A DNA stretch of 64,000 nt from Ferrimonas aestuarii (GTDB lineage: Bacteria > Pseudomonadota > Gammaproteobacteria > Enterobacterales > Shewanellaceae), in assembly GCF_005116665.1 (NCBI RefSeq), contig NZ_SWCJ01000004.1, positions 248,001-312,000 on the forward strand, read 5' to 3'. The position numbers and the translations under genes were made by a program. Each line of letters begins with the position of its first letter. The first letter of the stretch is position 1. Below the pieces are notes generated by a model that worked only from the letters and a program-made list of their open reading frames with translations, was not told the origin of the DNA and did not search any database. Below are positions 61,862 to 64,000 of this stretch, in pieces.

Positions 61862-63148
61862 TCAATTGATGGTTACGTCCATCCACACCAAACGGTGAGA
61901 GGAGCTGGCATCGGCATCATTGACCAAATTGCCATCGCCATCACGCAGGTAAAATAGCGCCTCGTTATCACCGCCAACCTGCTCCCAGACAATGCCCTGC
62001 CCCGAGAAATTAAGTTGCTGCTCCAACATGATGTAGTCGCTTCGGATGCCATCTAGGCTGGTCCAAATCTCAGGCATATCATGAGTGCTCTGAGTGGTTT
62101 TAGCGTAATCTACCGCCGCCTGAGTCGTTGGCGCTTCCCAGTTAACTCCGGTAAAGCGATTCAAGCTGCTGGAGTTAACCAGGCTGCGCATCGCCGATGA
62201 ATCCCCAACGTAGGACGGCTTACCTTCAGCATCAACGGCCCAAGCGCCCTCATGATCGTTGTAGAAATTCCCCAGCAGCACAAATGGGCGGCTGTCATCG
62301 TAGCCACCTGTGCGCTGACCGCTGTCAGTTTTGTCGTTAACGATATAGTGATCCGCACCTTCACCAAGATAATCCGCGATGAAGCTAAGCTGGGCGCTAT
62401 TGCGCTGGTAACCGCGATCGGAACTGTCGATCTCCTTCGGCGTTTCCAAATAGGTTGCCATCAACTGAATCTTACGGCCATCGGGTAGGCTGAGCGGAAT
62501 ATCAATAAAGTTACTGTTTAACAGCGGCATCTGTTGCCAAGTGTCGTGAGTAAACCAGTTAGCACCGCTGGCATCTTTAGGCTCGGTCACGCCCGGTACC
62601 GCGCTCCACTTCAGCTCGCGGAAGTTGCGCACCCCGTTGGTATCCAGCTGGTATTTTGACAGAATCGCAAAGCTCTTCTGGCCCCAATAGTTACCGTAAC
62701 CAACGGCATCTCCAGGCAGAGTGCCGGCAGCGCTGCCGTCGCGATCAATGTCTTCCAGCACCGGAATGCCAGAGTTACTCTGGGCCATATAGACATAACG
62801 GTATTCCACCGCCTTAACATCCGCATCTTGGGCAACGCCCACGTAGGAATCCAAGAACTGATTCAAGGCACTGTAACGATACCCATCGTTACCGCTACCA
62901 TCCGCACCGGAGATGCCGGTCAGCAGCAACACATCCGCGTTTGCAATCTGAATGACTTCAGCAACATTCTGCAGACGCTGAACGTTACCGGAGGCGGTTT
63001 CGCTCAGGGCCGTATTAAAGTCGCTGTACTCCATGTCCACATGGTAGGTGGCGAAGCGAATGTCTCCAGAAAAGTCGGAAGAGCCACTGGAACCACCGCA
63101 GCCGGCCAAACCCAGCACCACAGCAGCAGGAACTGCATACTTAAACAT
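61862..63148 (-). CDS. EEP-fold lipoprotein lacking catalytic residues
   Basis: A 428-residue lipoprotein: MFKYAVPAAVVLGLAGC, lipobox LAGC, then a Gly/Ser linker. The rest follows the layout of secreted endonuclease/exonuclease/phosphatase proteins (IRFATYHVDM, VQRLQNVAEVIQIANADVLLL, GDAVGYGNYWGQKSFAILS, FVLLGNFYND, SSHRLVWMDV). The usual catalytic and metal positions are changed: Asn to His in ATYN, Glu lost after LLL, Asp-x-Asn to Asn-x-Tyr in LGDxN, and Asp to Ser in SDH. It is probably non-catalytic. The ATG at 63148 is chosen over an upstream TTG because it starts the signal. Confidence 0.8.
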   Translation of the reverse strand: MFKYAVPAAVVLGLAGCGGSSGSSDFSGDIRFATYHVDMEYSDFNTALSETASGNVQRLQNVAEVIQIANADVLLLTGISGADGSGNDGYRYSALNQFLDSYVGVAQDADVKAVEYRYVYMAQSNSGIPVLEDIDRDGSAAGTLPGDAVGYGNYWGQKSFAILSKYQLDTNGVRNFRELKWSAVPGVTEPKDASGANWFTHDTWQQMPLLNSNFIDIPLSLPDGRKIQLMATYLETPKEIDSSDRGYQRNSAQLSFIADYLGEGADHYIVNDKTDSGQRTGGYDDSRPFVLLGNFYNDHEGAWAVDAEGKPSYVGDSSAMRSLVNSSSLNRFTGVNWEAPTTQAAVDYAKTTQSTHDMPEIWTSLDGIRSDYIMLEQQLNFSGQGIVWEQVGGDNEALFYLRDGDGNLVNDADASSSHRLVWMDVTIN

Positions 63149-63410
63149 GGTTATATATCCCAATTGCCAATAGTAAAATTCGCGCTCAAATTACGACCAT
63201 ATTGGGATTTTAGCAAGCCTTAGATTGTTGCTAACTTGTTAAGTTAATAATGTTGTTAATCAAATAGTTAGCTTCAAAAGCACCTTAACCGACACTGAAC
63301 TTGAATTCCCCCATTATCACATAATTAGAAAAATCGAATTTTTGGTCGCGTTCATGGTCATTGCTTGGGGTATGATTTACAAAACTTTGCCACACGTTTC
63401 AGAGGCGTTT

Positions 63411-64000
63411 ATGACCCAAGAGATCAAGTTAACCGAATATAGTCATGGTGCAGGCTGCGGCTGCAAAATCTCACCCAAAGTTCTGGACACCCTGTTGGCG
63501 ACTCAACTGACGCCGATGTCGGACGAGCGCCTGATTGTGGGTAACGACAGCCGCGACGATGCTGCAGTTTACGATCTTGATGGCAACACCGGCATCATCA
63601 GCACCACCGATTTCTTTATGCCGATTGTGGACGACCCATTCACCTTCGGTCGCATCGCCGCCACCAACGCCATCAGCGACATCTACGCCATGGGCGGCAA
63701 ACCCATGATGGCCATCGCCATCTTTGGCTGGCCGATTAAGCTTCTGAGCCCGGAGGTGGGTCAACAGGTGATTGAAGGGGGCCGTGCCGCCTGCCGTGAT
63801 GCGGGTATTCTGCTAGCCGGAGGCCACTCCATCGATGCTCCAGAGCCAATCTTTGGTCTGGCGGTAACCGGTCAGGTAGCGCTAACCGATCTGAAGCGCA
63901 ACGACACCGCCACCGCTGGCAGCACCTTGTACCTAACTAAACCCATTGGTATCGGCATTTTAACCACGGCGCAAAAGCAGAAAAAGCTGGCACCGGAGCA
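63411..64000 (+). CDS. selD: Selenide, water dikinase, N-terminal part
   Basis: The first 196 codons are present; the gene runs off the right edge. It makes selenophosphate, the donor for selenocysteine and 2-selenouridine. The glycine/cysteine loop [11 protein letters not shown] (residues 12-22) carries the catalytic cysteine; the ATP-site motifs [14 protein letters not shown] and [16 protein letters not shown] follow, then [26 protein letters not shown] precedes the ATG. It is Cys-type, and the formate dehydrogenase in this window is also Cys-type. Confidence 0.95.
   Translation, partial: MTQEIKLTEYSHGAGCGCKISPKVLDTLLATQLTPMSDERLIVGNDSRDDAAVYDLDGNTGIISTTDFFMPIVDDPFTFGRIAATNAISDIYAMGGKPMMAIAIFGWPIKLLSPEVGQQVIEGGRAACRDAGILLAGGHSIDAPEPIFGLAVTGQVALTDLKRNDTATAGSTLYLTKPIGIGILTTAQKQKKLAPE

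Noticed and set aside
1..64000. Mobile elements, CRISPR arrays, tRNA and rRNA genes
   Set aside because: Looked for transposase-like frames, regular repeats and cloverleaf/rRNA motifs; none seen. The only long direct repeat is the sRNA pair.

Overview
The window reads as chromosome of a facultatively anaerobic marine gammaproteobacterium in the Shewanella/Ferrimonas neighbourhood. The basis is gene order and content: hemC<>cyaA with cyaY, lptM, dapF, DUF484 and xerC; a Shewanella-type formate dehydrogenase operon; polA-spf-engB-cytochrome c4-csrB-yihI-hemN; and an enterobacterial-type attenuated ilv operon divergent from comM. Genus is inference. I see no phage, insertion sequence, CRISPR, rRNA or tRNA. 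Nearly all of it is ordinary core genome, and the unusual material sits in the intergenic RNA genes and regulatory sites.

Layout. 0-6 kb: hemC (partial, minus), cyaA with a CRP-like site at its start codon, cyaY, lptM, dapF-DUF484-xerC. 6-12 kb: a small membrane ORF and a perfect FNR box, then the TAT-linked formate dehydrogenase operon (small TAT protein, Cys-type catalytic subunit, Fe-S subunit, cytochrome b). 12-16 kb: a short ToxR/CadC-like regulator divergent from a HemN-like radical SAM gene, a PfkB kinase and a membrane diguanylate cyclase. 16-18 kb: ETF-quinone oxidoreductase behind a PsrA-like operator. 18-26 kb: molybdenum cofactor block, with a Moco-RNA leader, moaABCDE, modABC, and moeA-moeB on the other strand. 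This supplies the cofactor the formate dehydrogenase needs.

26-36 kb is the regulatory-RNA stretch. It holds a preQ1-I riboswitch before yhhQ, two tandem Fur-box sRNA genes that look RyhB-like, a GATC/DnaA-box cluster before polA, Spot 42, an unnamed terminator-bearing sRNA candidate between spf and engB, and a CsrB-family RNA with 16 GGA motifs. Four to five small RNA genes lie within about 7 kb.

36-50 kb: yihI, a periplasmic amidohydrolase, hemN, add, a DUF885 lipoprotein, hydrolases, pldB, a class V aminotransferase, and an RND adaptor-permease pair behind a TetR-type palindrome. 50-58 kb: ilvL leader and attenuator, then ilvC-ilvG-M-E-D-A on the minus strand. 58-64 kb: comM, two tandem PlsC-type acyltransferases, a lipoprotein resembling the endonuclease/exonuclease/phosphatase family but lacking its catalytic residues, and the start of selD (cut by the right edge).
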